Counted from the first letter of the stretch, positions 23,090 through 31,963 are shown. The stretch: DNA of 64,000 nt from UBA3946 sp002385755 (GCA_050953085.1 JBMNLX010000007.1:26669-90668), one strand, 5' to 3'. Notes: generated by a model not told the origin, from the sequence alone. A program made the numbers and translations.

Positions 23090-23740
23090 ATGAGTATTAA
23101 AGAGCAAGTCCGGTTGGTAAGGGAATCCTTGCGGGACTATCCGAACGTGCAAATTATCGCCGCGACGAAATACATGGATATCGAGCAAACGCAGGAATTA
23201 ATCGACGCCGGCATCTATGATTTCGGCGAAAATCGCGCCGACGAATTTTTAAAAAAATACAATCATTTTAAGGATTATGAAAAAGTGCGCTGGCATTATT
23301 TCGGCGTCGTCCAAAACCGCAAAATCAAAGACCTTGCCAATCGCATAGTCTGCCTTCATTCCCTCGAGCGGCTCGCGACGGCCATTGAGTTTGAAAAAAG
23401 ATTGCAAGCCCCGCTCGATTGTTTTGTCCAGGTAAATATTAGCGAGGAAGCGAATAAACAGGGGATTCCCGCCAATAAAGTCAAGACATTCATCAAGCAG
23501 CTTGAGAATTGCAAGAAAATCAGGGTTATCGGCCTGATGTGCATCGCCCCGCTCACCTTCGACGAGGAGGTGCTGCGGAAATCGTTTCAGAAGATGCAAA
23601 GGATAAAAGAAGAAATCGAAAGCATGAATATTCCTTACGCTCCCTGTCATGAACTTTCGATGGGGATGTCGAATGATTATAAAATCGCCGTTCAACACGG
23701 CGCGACCAGAATCCGGCTGGGCAGAATATTTTTAATATAA
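23090..23740 (+). CDS. yggS: PLP homeostasis protein, YggS/YlmE family
   Basis: 216 residues from ATG 23090 (AAGGTGG upstream; the earlier TTG frame is not needed). A TIM-barrel PLP carrier: 'IIAATKYMDIEQTQELIDAG' holds the PLP lysine; 'FGENRADEFLKKY', 'WHYFGVVQNRKIKDL', 'VQVNISEEANKQG' and 'LSMGMSNDYKIAVQHGATRIRLGRIF' are the family blocks. It buffers pyridoxal phosphate. As in Bacillus ylmE, it precedes sepF and yggT. Confidence 0.92.
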   Translation: MSIKEQVRLVRESLRDYPNVQIIAATKYMDIEQTQELIDAGIYDFGENRADEFLKKYNHFKDYEKVRWHYFGVVQNRKIKDLANRIVCLHSLERLATAIEFEKRLQAPLDCFVQVNISEEANKQGIPANKVKTFIKQLENCKKIRVIGLMCIAPLTFDEEVLRKSFQKMQRIKEEIESMNIPYAPCHELSMGMSNDYKIAVQHGATRIRLGRIFLI

Positions 23741-23750
23741 GGAGCATAAC

Positions 23751-24128
23751 ATGGGGTTTCTGAAAAAAAGAAAAAAGCGAAATAAAATCGAGTTTAGTGA
23801 ATATAATAAACATAAGGCAAAAGGTGGCAAGAACGCGAGTTTGCTCACGGCCTTCGACCGTATGGAATACCAAATCGTTAACGACGACAGCAAGGAAACC
23901 CTTTTGAAAATATGCGACATCATTTTAAGCGGCCGCGCCGTTTTGGCCAATTTTGATCGGATCGACACCGACGCGGCCAACGAAATGCTCTCGTTTATAT
24001 CCGGCGTCGTGTACGCAAAGGAAGGCGAGATTTATAAGTTGGACAAAAAACTGTTCCTGTTCGGCGGAAAGGAAGAATTCGAAGACGGGTCTTTATACCA
24101 ATACGTAGAGGACACGAAAGATGTTTAA
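23751..24128 (+). CDS. sepF: Cell division protein SepF
   Basis: 125 residues. A basic N-terminus (MGFLKKRKKRNK) is followed by the compact SepF core: 'LLKICDIILSGRAVLANFDRIDTDAANEMLSFISGVVYAKEGEIYKLDKKLFLF'. SepF polymerises and links FtsZ to the membrane in Gram-positives. The usual N-terminal membrane-binding amphipathic helix is unclear here because the first residues are very basic. It overlaps yggT by eight bases. Confidence 0.88.
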   Translation: MGFLKKRKKRNKIEFSEYNKHKAKGGKNASLLTAFDRMEYQIVNDDSKETLLKICDIILSGRAVLANFDRIDTDAANEMLSFISGVVYAKEGEIYKLDKKLFLFGGKEEFEDGSLYQYVEDTKDV

Positions 24129-24369
24129 AACCGTTTTACTGGTTTTATATATTATCGCGCGGCTTTACCAGGTCGTTCTCGTTTTTACCATTATTCTCTC
24201 CTGGGCGCCGGGAAGCTCCGACTACGCCGTCTTTCGTTTTGTGCAAGCAGCAGGCGGTTGTTATTTGGATGTTTTTCGCGGGAAAATAGTTTTATTCGCG
24301 TTTGACTTCGGGACGATAATCGCCCTCGGGGTCTATGAGTTAATCATTAATTTTGCTTTCTTGTTATGA
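24121..24369 (+). CDS. yggT: YggT family membrane protein
   Basis: 82 residues with two hydrophobic segments (about 3-27 and 55-80) and the family core 'ILSWAPGSSDYAVFRFV' and 'FDFGTIIALGVYELI'. YggT/YlmG proteins accompany SepF in Gram-positive division clusters and influence envelope or nucleoid organisation. It is translationally coupled to sepF. Confidence 0.85.
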   Translation: MFKTVLLVLYIIARLYQVVLVFTIILSWAPGSSDYAVFRFVQAAGGCYLDVFRGKIVLFAFDFGTIIALGVYELIINFAFLL

Positions 24370-24462
24370 ACCCTAAGTCAATCGGAGTTAATGCCCGGAA
24401 CACATATCGCCGGCCCCGACTTCATCACCACGCAAAGAATAATATACGAATGAGGTAATATT

Positions 24463-25320
24463 ATGGCCATATACATTCACTTTTTTCGGAAGAGCAATTT
24501 GGAGAAACTGGACTTCGCCAAAGTTCTCGAGTTTTTTGAAAACTTGCCGAACTTTAAGATTTACTACACCGACGACGAAGTTCAAATTGATTATCGCGAC
24601 GATGATTTTAAGTTTTCCTATCGTTACCTGATTACGAAAAAGTCCCGGGTAAGCCAGATATACAAGCTGAGCCCGCAATTCCTGAACATCAATTTTCTTT
24701 TGGAACTGCCGGTATTGATTCCGTCGTTCCTGGTGAAGGAAATTCTCACGATCACGCAAAAAGTATGCAAGCTTTTTGACCTGCATATTTACAACAGCGC
24801 TTTTGAAGACGTTCAGCCTTTCAATCTCGCGGATGTCGTCGTTTTGTTCGAGGAAAGCCGCCGGCAGATGATCGAGGAATACGGGATGCAGGACAAGCTT
24901 CCCTACGAGAAAGAAAAACTCGACGTGATTTGCCGGTACCAGCGCTCGATCGAAAGCCTGCGCGACTTTTACCATAACGAGGTCGAGGTCAATCTTGTCG
25001 AGTTGCTCGTCAATTCCGACGCGCAGGAATATGGCGTGAGTTTCACCTGGAATGCCGGCAAACCTACCGTTTTCCCGCCGCATCTTGATTACGTTTATAT
25101 TAAGGAAGAGCAGAACCTGCCTTTTCTCATGCGGCGCAATGATTTCTACGGGATTATGAATAAATATTTAATCGAGATCGTTAATTTCTTACCGGATATG
25201 TATATATTGAAGGCCAAACAGGCGAAATCCTCGCGCAAGGCGCTCGGCCGCCTGCGCAGGGTGGCGATCGCCGACGATAATTTCAAATCGGTCCGCCTGG
25301 CAAATTTGATAGACATCTAG
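24463..25320 (+). CDS. Conserved-looking protein of unknown function in the division operon
   Basis: 285 residues, soluble, no signal, rich in Phe, Leu and charged residues; start ATG 24463 after GAGG. It begins MAIYIHFFRKSNLEKLDF. The central 'VVVLFEESRRQMIEEYGMQDKLPYEKEKLDVICRYQRSIESL' is probably helical, and a basic tail 'KAKQAKSSRKALGRLRR' could bind nucleic acid or membrane. It occupies the position where Bacillus carries ylmH (S4 RNA-binding protein), but no S4 motif is visible. It is followed after eight bases by deoC, so it is probably co-transcribed. Confidence 0.65.
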   Translation: MAIYIHFFRKSNLEKLDFAKVLEFFENLPNFKIYYTDDEVQIDYRDDDFKFSYRYLITKKSRVSQIYKLSPQFLNINFLLELPVLIPSFLVKEILTITQKVCKLFDLHIYNSAFEDVQPFNLADVVVLFEESRRQMIEEYGMQDKLPYEKEKLDVICRYQRSIESLRDFYHNEVEVNLVELLVNSDAQEYGVSFTWNAGKPTVFPPHLDYVYIKEEQNLPFLMRRNDFYGIMNKYLIEIVNFLPDMYILKAKQAKSSRKALGRLRRVAIADDNFKSVRLANLIDI

Positions 25321-25328
25321 GAGAAGCG

Positions 25329-25967
25329 ATGAACAAATTAATCGATCATACTTTATTAAAAGCCACGGCCACGACCGCCGATATTGAAAAATTATGCGCG
25401 GAAGCGGCCGCTTACTCGTTTAAGAGCGTTTGCGTCAATCCCTGCTACGTCGCCTTAGCTAAAGAGCGGCTCGATGGCTCGGGCGTCTTAGTTTGCTCGG
25501 TCGTCGGATTTCCCCTCGGCGCCGACACCATTGAGGACAAGCGGGCCCAGACCCGCGCCGCGGTCGCGGCCGGCGCCGGCGAGATCGACATGGTAATCAA
25601 TATCGGCAAGGCTCTGGAGCGCGATTATGATTATCTCGAAGAAGAGATAAAAGCGGTTGTTGAGGCGGCCGAAGGGCGCGTCGTCAAGGTGATTATCGAG
25701 ACATGCTATTTGACCGACGATATTAAACGGGAGCTCGCGCGCCTCGCGGCGAGAGCCGGTGCGGGATTTTTAAAGACATCGACCGGTTTCGGGACCGGCG
25801 GGGCGACGGAAGCGGATGTCCGCCTGTTGCGCGAAGAGCTGCCGGAAAGCGTCGGCGTGAAGGCGAGCGGCGGGATAAAGACTAAGGAAGACGCGCTTAG
25901 GATGATTTCCGCCGGGGCGAACCGGATCGGGACGTCATCCGGCGTGAATTTGGTAAAAGAAGAATAA
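25329..25967 (+). CDS. deoC: Deoxyribose-phosphate aldolase
   Basis: 212 residues. The Schiff-base Lys149 lies in 'AGFLKTSTGFGTGGAT' and the proton-relay Lys178 in 'VGVKASGGIKT'. 'NKLIDHTLLKATAT', 'VCSVVGFPLGAD' and 'EIDMVINIGKAL' complete the class I aldolase pattern. It splits 2-deoxyribose 5-phosphate into glyceraldehyde 3-phosphate and acetaldehyde. It is followed after ten bases by deoD, forming a nucleoside salvage pair. Confidence 0.95.
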   Translation: MNKLIDHTLLKATATTADIEKLCAEAAAYSFKSVCVNPCYVALAKERLDGSGVLVCSVVGFPLGADTIEDKRAQTRAAVAAGAGEIDMVINIGKALERDYDYLEEEIKAVVEAAEGRVVKVIIETCYLTDDIKRELARLAARAGAGFLKTSTGFGTGGATEADVRLLREELPESVGVKASGGIKTKEDALRMISAGANRIGTSSGVNLVKEE

Positions 25968-25977
25968 GGAGGCAAAA

Positions 25978-26685
25978 ATGGCCACTCCCCATATCGAAGT
26001 CGATGATGTAAATTTAATCGCAAAAACCGTTTTGATGCCGGGCGACCCCTTGAGGGCGAAAGTAATCGCCGACGAGTATTTGACCGACGCCGCGTTGGTC
26101 AACCGCGTCCGGAACATGCTTGCCTATACCGGCTATTACAAAGGAAAAAAGGTCACGGTTATGGGCTCGGGGATGGGGATGCCGAGCATCGGCATATATT
26201 CCTACGAGCTTTACAGTTTTTATAACGTGGAAAACATAATCCGCGTCGGCTCCTGCGGCGCGTACGCCCCCGAGCTTAATCTCTACGACGTGATTATCGC
26301 GAAGGCGGCCTACAGCGAGTCAAGCTATGCCCTGACCGCTTTCGGTTATTCCGAGGAGATTCAGGAGGCGTCCCCGGAACTTACGGAAGCCTTGGGCGAA
26401 GCCGCGAAAGGCCTCGGATATCCGTTTGCGAGCGCCGTGATTCATTCGTCCGACGTTTTCTACCGGGCGGCGGGCGATTTCCGCGCCATTCGCGACCGTC
26501 ACGGCTGCGTCGCCGTGGAAATGGAAAGTTTCGCCTTGTTCGCGAACGCCAGATACCTGAATAAGAACGCCGCCTGCATCTTGACCGTTTCCGACTCGCT
26601 CGTGACGAATCAGGAAACGTCGGCGGCGGAACGGCAGAGTTCTTTCCGCCGGATGATGGAGATAGCGCTTGAAGCTGCCAAATAG
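25978..26685 (+). CDS. deoD: Purine nucleoside phosphorylase, DeoD type
   Basis: 235 residues of the hexameric low-specificity family. 'VLMPGDPLRAKVIADEYL' near 19-36 binds phosphate, 'GSGMGMPSIGIYSYEL', 'VGSCGAY', 'VAVEMESFALFANA' and 'LTVSDSLVT' (catalytic Asp) are all present. It phosphorolyses purine (deoxy)nucleosides. AGGAGG precedes the start. A terminator overlaps the stop codon. Confidence 0.95.
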   Translation: MATPHIEVDDVNLIAKTVLMPGDPLRAKVIADEYLTDAALVNRVRNMLAYTGYYKGKKVTVMGSGMGMPSIGIYSYELYSFYNVENIIRVGSCGAYAPELNLYDVIIAKAAYSESSYALTAFGYSEEIQEASPELTEALGEAAKGLGYPFASAVIHSSDVFYRAAGDFRAIRDRHGCVAVEMESFALFANARYLNKNAACILTVSDSLVTNQETSAAERQSSFRRMMEIALEAAK

Positions 26686-26706
26686 TGGGATTTCCCACTT
26701 TTTTTT
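26684..26706 (+). terminator. Rho-independent terminator
   Basis: AGTGGGA-TT-TCCCACT followed by seven T, starting inside the deoD stop codon. Confidence 0.8.
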
Positions 26707-26755
26707 AAGAATAGAAAACCGACGGCGGTAAATACTAGAAATCGGAGGAACTAAT

Positions 26756-28030
26756 ATGGAAGTTATCAGCACCGGCAGTAATAACGTGAAAACGACGTTT
26801 ATCAGGACTTCTAAATTTAAAACCATTGACATCGACGTCGCCTTTATCGGCTCTTTCTCCAAGGAAAACGCCACGAAAAGGTCGCTCCTCACCCGACTTC
26901 TGACCGCCTCAACAAAAAAATACCCGAGCAAGAAAGCCCTGGCAAACAAACTATACGATCTATATAACGCGACGCTCGCGATCTCCGCCTATCCCAGTTA
27001 TAAAACCAGCGTTACCGTTTTTCATTTATCAATCGTTAACCCAAAGTACGCCGGCGGCGACGCCGCCCTGCTTCCGGAAGCGCTCGCTTTTTTAAGGGAA
27101 GTGATATTTAACCCGAACGCGAAGGACGGAGCTTTTTCGGAAAAGGATTGGCGCGAACAAAAGCGGATTCTCCGGGATAACATCAAAAACATATATAACA
27201 ACAAGAGCCGTTACGCCCTGAGAGAACTTTTAAGAAACATGTCGCGCGACGAGATCATTTCCGTGAGCTCGCTCGGCGCAATCGAGGATCTCGACCCGCT
27301 CACGGCGAGCGACGTTTACGCGACGTATCGCGAGATGCTGGAAAAAGAAAACGTCGTTATTTTCGTGACCGGTGATTTTGACGACAAGGAAATGCTCGGG
27401 CAATTAAAAATCCTCGGCGACTTTAAGGATAATCCCAAACCGGAAGAAACGGTTTCGGAAGAAGAGCGCGCCGTCGAGAAGGTCAAGGAAGTCGTCGAGA
27501 AGCAAAATATCAACCAGGCGAAACTCTTGATGGGCTTTCGGACCGACGTTAACACGAAAAGCGATAAATTCCCGGCCGCGCTATTGTTTAACGCCATTTT
27601 CGGCGGGACCTTTACTTCCGGTTTGATGCAAGTCGTCCGCGAAGAGCACTCGCTTGCCTATTATATCGCCTCGCAGATCATAAACGACCTCAAGATTTTG
27701 ATTGTTACCGCCGGGATTGATCAAAACCAATACCAGCTGGCGAGCGATCTTGTCATTAAGCAACTGGAGTCGTATAAGGCAGGGAACATCTCAGACGACT
27801 TGATTGCGATCGGCAAGGAAAACATCGTTAACGAGTTGCTGGAAATCGGGGACAGCCCGCGCAAGCTCAACGCTTTTCATCTGCGCAACTACCTTCACGG
27901 CATGGACATCTCGATTCCGGAAATGGTTGAGAAAATCAAAAACATTGCGAAGGAAGATTTGGTGACGGTGGCGCGGGGAATCGCGCTTGACACGGTATTT
28001 TTATTGGCAGGTGAGGATTACGATGGTTAA
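26756..28030 (+). CDS. yfmF: M16-fold protein YfmF, non-catalytic partner
   Basis: 424 residues with two M16 (pitrilysin) half-domains: 'SLLTRLLTASTKKYPSKKALANKLYDLYNATLAIS' in the first and 'ALLFNAIFGGTFTSGLMQVVREEHSLAYYIAS' in the second. The zinc motif HxxEH is absent. In Bacillus the YfmF/YfmH pair is linked to 5-aminopentanol modification of elongation factor P. It is expected to form a heterodimer with the catalytic YfmH encoded next; the genes overlap by eight bases. Confidence 0.88.
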   Translation: MEVISTGSNNVKTTFIRTSKFKTIDIDVAFIGSFSKENATKRSLLTRLLTASTKKYPSKKALANKLYDLYNATLAISAYPSYKTSVTVFHLSIVNPKYAGGDAALLPEALAFLREVIFNPNAKDGAFSEKDWREQKRILRDNIKNIYNNKSRYALRELLRNMSRDEIISVSSLGAIEDLDPLTASDVYATYREMLEKENVVIFVTGDFDDKEMLGQLKILGDFKDNPKPEETVSEEERAVEKVKEVVEKQNINQAKLLMGFRTDVNTKSDKFPAALLFNAIFGGTFTSGLMQVVREEHSLAYYIASQIINDLKILIVTAGIDQNQYQLASDLVIKQLESYKAGNISDDLIAIGKENIVNELLEIGDSPRKLNAFHLRNYLHGMDISIPEMVEKIKNIAKEDLVTVARGIALDTVFLLAGEDYDG

Positions 28031-29354
28031 GACATACGAGCAATTAAACGAGAAAGTATACAGCGAGATTCTCCCCAACGGCCTCAGGGTTATCGTCATT
28101 CCCAAGCCGGGTTTTAATAAAACATTTGTTTGCTTCGCCGCAAAATACGGCGCGCTCGTCAACCGTTTCGTCCCCCGCGACGGGAGCGACTACGTCGAGA
28201 TGCCGCTCGGGATCGCTCACTTTCTCGAGCATAAAATGTTCGATTTGCCGTCGGGCGACGACGCGAGCACGCTTTTCGCCCGCTACGGTCTCGATTCGAA
28301 CGCGATGACCAATTACACGATGACGGCCTATCTTTTTTCCGGCGCCGCCAATATTACCGACGGGATAAACCTATTGCTTGATTTCGTCCAGGATCCCTAT
28401 TTTACCGACGAATCGGTCAAGAAAGAACAGGGGATTATCGTCCAGGAACTAAAAATGTATCTTGACGACCCCAACGACGCCTTGCATTTGGGACTGATGC
28501 AAAACCTTTTTCATCAGTACCCGTTAAGATATGACGTCGGCGGCACCGTCGACTCCATCATGGAAATAACGAAAGAGCATTTATATAAATGCTACCGGAC
28601 GTTCTATCATCCCGCGAACATGGATTTGATTGTCGTCGGCGATCCCGACAATATCTTCGCCAATCAGAACAATAGCGTCGAGTCGGTTTTCAATCACGTC
28701 CGTAAAAACCAAGAGGGGAAAAAATTTCCGCCGGCGATAGATATCAAAAAAAGTTTTTACGTCGAGAACGAAAAAGCCTACCGCGGCTCCGGCTTAAGCA
28801 AAATGGACATCATGATGCCGAAAGTCGCGGTCGGGCTTAAGCTTCCTTATGAAAAATACGGCGAAAACGAGGCGCTCGCGACGGAATTGAAACTGAAAAT
28901 CTTGATTGAGGCCGTGTTGGGCCCGACGAGCGACGCCTTCCAGGAGATGCTTGACCTGGAACTGATTAACGGCAATCTCTATTACGAGGTTTATATCGAC
29001 GGTTTTTGCGGGTTTATAAAAATCCAGGCCAACAGCCATAAGCCGCGCCAGTTTATCGTCTATATCAAGGAAAAACTGCTCGCGCTTAATAAAATTACGA
29101 TCGACGCGGGGCTTTTCGAGCGCTTTAAAAAGTCGGTTCTCGGCAGCTTCATAAAATCGCTAAACAATCTCGATTATCTTGGCTTCAGTTATCTTGAGTA
29201 TTTATATAAACAGTCCGACATTTTCGCGGGCATTGAAGCGTTTGCCGGGTTGAAACGGGAGGAGTTAATCCCGATGGCCAAATATTTTGTTCCCGAGGCG
29301 CTTTCTGACTATGTAATTCTCCCCAAAAAATTCTCGACCAATTATTCATTATAA
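28023..29354 (+). CDS. yfmH: M16 family zinc peptidase YfmH
   Basis: 443 residues from ATG 28023, which overlaps the yfmF stop; the longer frame from 27987 is unlikely. The inverted zinc motif HFLEH is at 66-70 ('GIAHFLEHKMF'), and the third ligand Glu is expected in 'KKEQGIIVQELKMYLDDPN'. It is the catalytic half of the YfmF/YfmH pair associated with EF-P modification. Cytoplasmic; no signal peptide. The operon ends at a strong terminator. Confidence 0.9.
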   Translation: MVKTYEQLNEKVYSEILPNGLRVIVIPKPGFNKTFVCFAAKYGALVNRFVPRDGSDYVEMPLGIAHFLEHKMFDLPSGDDASTLFARYGLDSNAMTNYTMTAYLFSGAANITDGINLLLDFVQDPYFTDESVKKEQGIIVQELKMYLDDPNDALHLGLMQNLFHQYPLRYDVGGTVDSIMEITKEHLYKCYRTFYHPANMDLIVVGDPDNIFANQNNSVESVFNHVRKNQEGKKFPPAIDIKKSFYVENEKAYRGSGLSKMDIMMPKVAVGLKLPYEKYGENEALATELKLKILIEAVLGPTSDAFQEMLDLELINGNLYYEVYIDGFCGFIKIQANSHKPRQFIVYIKEKLLALNKITIDAGLFERFKKSVLGSFIKSLNNLDYLGFSYLEYLYKQSDIFAGIEAFAGLKREELIPMAKYFVPEALSDYVILPKKFSTNYSL

Positions 29355-29370
29355 TAAAAAAACAAAAGCT

Positions 29371-29397
29371 AAAAAAAGGCGCGCGGCGCCTTTTTTT
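29371..29397 (+). terminator. Rho-independent terminator
   Basis: Seven A, GGCGC-GCG-GCGCC, seven T; could work in both directions. Confidence 0.85.
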
Positions 29398-29498
29398 ATT
29401 GGAAACGGGCCCTTGAAATCGGGGCCCGTTATATCAGAAAGGTAAAGACAAATCATCCGCGCGCTTTTGTGGGTTTAAGGCGCGCGGCCGATTAAGGA

Positions 29499-29696
29499 AT
29501 GAAGAAGCGGCGGCGGGACGTAAGCGGCCAGACCGGCGCGGTTTATGGGACAAGGATAATTACCGGGATAAATCGGGCGATTGAGCGGGCGCCGAGCGAC
29601 GCCGGAAAGCGGAAACCGGTCGCCGCCCGTCCCGACATTGAAAGGTTGTTTATGGAAGGAATAACAATCGCCAAAGAGATTGTCAGCCGGATATGA
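29499..29696 (+). CDS. Small basic hypothetical protein
   Basis: 65 residues (MKKRRRDVSGQTGAVYGTRI ... ITIAKEIVSRI) from ATG 29499 with an AAGGA five bases upstream. The N-terminal half is Arg-rich and the C-terminal half is a possible helix. Nothing matches a known family. The surrounding 600 bases (29398-29990) hold only GC-rich palindromes such as AACGGGCCC / GGGCCCGTT (29403-29430). It may be spurious. Confidence 0.3.
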   Translation: MKKRRRDVSGQTGAVYGTRIITGINRAIERAPSDAGKRKPVAARPDIERLFMEGITIAKEIVSRI

Positions 29697-29942
29697 AATG
29701 TCAACGCGCCGGCAAATACTTCCGCGCGCCCGCCTCTCCCTCTTCATAAAATATACGAACGCGCGGGTTATTATTATTGGATAAAAATTGCGAAATATTT
29801 TTCCCGAAATAAATACATTTTTAAAATTATCGCGCGTTCCCGTCAAAAACTGGCGGATTACCGGATTAAATTCCGATGTTTTTTCCTGCTTGCGGTAAGA
29901 AAATTCCCTTGAAAAAAGTGATTTCTTGTCGGATTTCGCAGT

Positions 29943-29971
29943 TTTGCCTCGCGGCTGGGTTTTGGTATAAT
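29943..29971 (+). promoter_or_regulatory. Promoter of ssb
   Basis: TTTGCC (29943-29948), 17-base spacer, TATAAT (29966-29971). Confidence 0.5.
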
Positions 29972-30005
29972 AGACCCGCCGGCAATTATCGGAAAGGAGG
30001 ATTTG

Positions 30006-30032
30006 TTGATCAACAATACGCGCGGATGCTGA
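30006..30032 (+). CDS. Possible eight-codon leader ORF of ssb
   Basis: A TTG at 30006 lies five bases after the strong ribosome site AAAGGAGG (29993-30000) and encodes MINNTRGC followed by TGA. The TGA overlaps the ssb ATG (ATGCTGA), giving a coupling arrangement. The frame could be real or incidental. Confidence 0.3.
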   Translation: MINNTRGC

Positions 30033-30352
30033 ACAGCGTTATTTTGGTTGGCAGGACCGTTGAGGATTTGAAGTTGGTGACCACCGATTCCGGTCTTAAG
30101 ACCACGCGGATGGTCTTGGCTTGTCAGCGCGGCTTCAAAAACCAGGAAACGGGCGAGTACGATACGGATTTCATTCCCGTTCAATTATGGCAAGTGGCGG
30201 CGGAGATGGTTTGCGAGCATTGTCGTAAGGGTTCGACGCTGGCGGTTAAAGCCCGCCTTGTTACCAGGACGATCGAGCACGAGGGGTTGAAGATAAAGAC
30301 CGTCGAAGTCGTCGGCGAGAGAGTGATCTTTATTAATTTAAAAAGAGATTAA
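30026..30352 (+). CDS. ssb: Single-stranded DNA-binding protein, short form
   Basis: 108 residues from ATG 30026 (MLNSVILVGRTVEDLKLVTT), the normal SSB start. It contains one OB fold with 'TTRMVLACQRGFKNQETGEYDTDFIPVQLW'. It stops after the OB fold (FINLKRD) and lacks the acidic DDDIPF-type tip that recruits partner proteins, like YwpH/SsbB. The ribosome site AAAGGAGG is 25 bases upstream of this ATG. The upstream in-frame sequence to 29876 is not SSB-like. Whether this is the essential SSB or a competence/phage-type paralogue cannot be told here. Confidence 0.85.
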   Translation: MLNSVILVGRTVEDLKLVTTDSGLKTTRMVLACQRGFKNQETGEYDTDFIPVQLWQVAAEMVCEHCRKGSTLAVKARLVTRTIEHEGLKIKTVEVVGERVIFINLKRD

Positions 30353-30377
30353 CGCAAAATAATCAAGGCACGCCAAC

Positions 30378-30412
30378 AAAAAAGATTTGTATCCGCAATG
30401 CAAATCTTTTTT
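30378..30412 (+). terminator. Rho-independent terminator of ssb
   Basis: AAAAAAGATTTG / CAAATCTTTTTT with an 11-base loop. Confidence 0.85.
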
Positions 30413-30440
30413 GTTTTGTGTTTAATGGGTCTTAAAAATA

Positions 30441-30477
30441 AAAAAGGCGTTTCTCGGGAAGTGAAACGCCTTTTTTT
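30441..30477. terminator. Bidirectional terminator
   Basis: AAAAAGGCGTTTC / GAAACGCCTTTTTTT between convergent ssb and the beta-helix remnant. Confidence 0.85.
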
Positions 30478-30511
30478 ATTAGTCTCAATGGCTTAAGTCT
30501 TACTCGCCATT

Positions 30512-31852
30512 TTATTCGGCTTCTTCGTCAAGAGCTTCGATTGCCGCCAAAAGCTCGGCGAGAGTTTCATAAACGGTGGTGTTGCTTTCCTCTTCGCGAT
30601 GATAATCGAACTGCTCGGGTTCGATATCGACTTTCGTCTCGGCGTCGGACCCGTAGAAGTTGTGATTGATCAACGCGTTTCCGGTATTGGTCGCCTCGGT
30701 GTCGTCAGGAGCGAGCAAGTTCGCGAAGTAGAACTCAACCCCGTCGCCGTCGATGAACGCGTTATACTCGATTACCGCGAGCCAAGTTAAGCCTTTTGTT
30801 GACCAATTCGCGTAATTGGTTACGTTATCGCGCAGGCTGATATAGTTCGCGCAGTCTTCAAAATGATTGAATTTAATGTTGAAGTACGCGCTCCAAGTTT
30901 CCCCGTATCCGCGGGTCGCGATCGCGCCGATGCGAACTCTTTCCGTCGATTCCGTCGCGGCGGCGCCGCCGACGTTCTTGAATGTGTTGTTATAAATATT
31001 CGCAACGAGATCGCTCGCATACGGGCTTCCTACGTAACTCCGGAGGTAGATGCCGTTGTAAGCTATGTTTTCAAAGACGTTGTCTTCAAAAGTGAAATCG
31101 CCGTAGTTCGCGCCATATTCCAAGCGGATCGCGTCGCGATCGCCGCCCGAGAAGACGTTGCCTTTGAAAGTGACGTTGTGAACGCAGACCATGAAAACAT
31201 GGGTGTCGCTTACGTTTGAGAACTTGTTGTTTATGAATTGGTAATTATGAAGCCAGGTGTATGCCGGGTAAAGGCTGACGAACCCGGGAGCCGCCGCGTC
31301 GGCGGATGAGCTGCCGGTGGTTACATGACCGGATTCGTTCCACGCGATCGTAGCTTCCGCGGTGTCATAAACATAGTTGTTCTCAAAACGGAAGTTTGAG
31401 AAACCGGCGGAAACTTCGGGGCCGTAGCTCTTCACGCGCGCCGCGCCGGTGAAGGAGAAGCCTTTAATCTTGATGTTGCTCGCGTTTACGGTCCAAACGC
31501 CGGTAATCGTCGCGGCCGTATCGGAATCGGCCTTAAAGGGTTCGTCGTCAACGGCCGGGTTAAGGTTGTAGTTCGCTGCCAAAAGGGTCAAAGGCTTGTC
31601 AATAATAATGTCCTCGCCATAAGCGCCGGGCATGACTATAATCGTCGCGCCTTCGGGAGCGGTTTCTACGGCCGCGTCAATCGAGGCAAAAGCCTTTTCG
31701 CCGTAAGCAAACTCCAGGCCGTAAAACGTTACGATTTCCCCATTCTCGAAATCTACCCAGTCATTGTCGACGAGATAGAGCGAGGCGAGGAAATCTTCGA
31801 GGTCCTCGACGCTGGTGAAATACGGTTCATAGGTAACAAGCTCGGGGGTGAT
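30512..31852 (-). pseudogene. Secreted right-handed beta-helix protein, 5' end removed by a MITE-like insertion
   Basis: The minus-strand frame encodes about 447 residues with no start. It begins at the repeat boundary (ITPELVTYEPYF), runs through 'ASIDAAVETAPEGATIIVMPGAYGEDIIIDKPLTLLAAN' (the usual opening of pectate-lyase-like parallel beta helices) and then repeated 'NNxF' coils such as 'NYQFINNKFSNVSDTHVFMV' and 'DFTFEDNVFENIAYNGIYL'. The internal ATG 31633 lies inside the helix and is not a true start. No signal peptide remains and the frame hits TAA inside the element at 31862-31864. The missing N-terminal part is not found beyond the element. Confidence 0.75.
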
Positions 31853-31963
31853 GTGAATATATTATGATAATTTCATATAGAGTTATATAATGATAATTTC
31901 ACTAAATACAAAGGTTAATTGTATTAGCGTAGGCAACCCTTAATTTTGTAATTTAAGCCCTTC
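31852..31963 (+). repeat. 112-bp long-range inverted repeat, copy 1
   Basis: Identical base for base to the reverse complement of 62243-62354. It is the left half of the MITE-like element. Confidence 0.95.

Noticed and set aside
24388..25083. 231-codon minus-strand frame opposite the unknown division-operon gene
   Set aside because: The plus-strand frame has a ribosome site and operon spacing; the antisense frame has neither.
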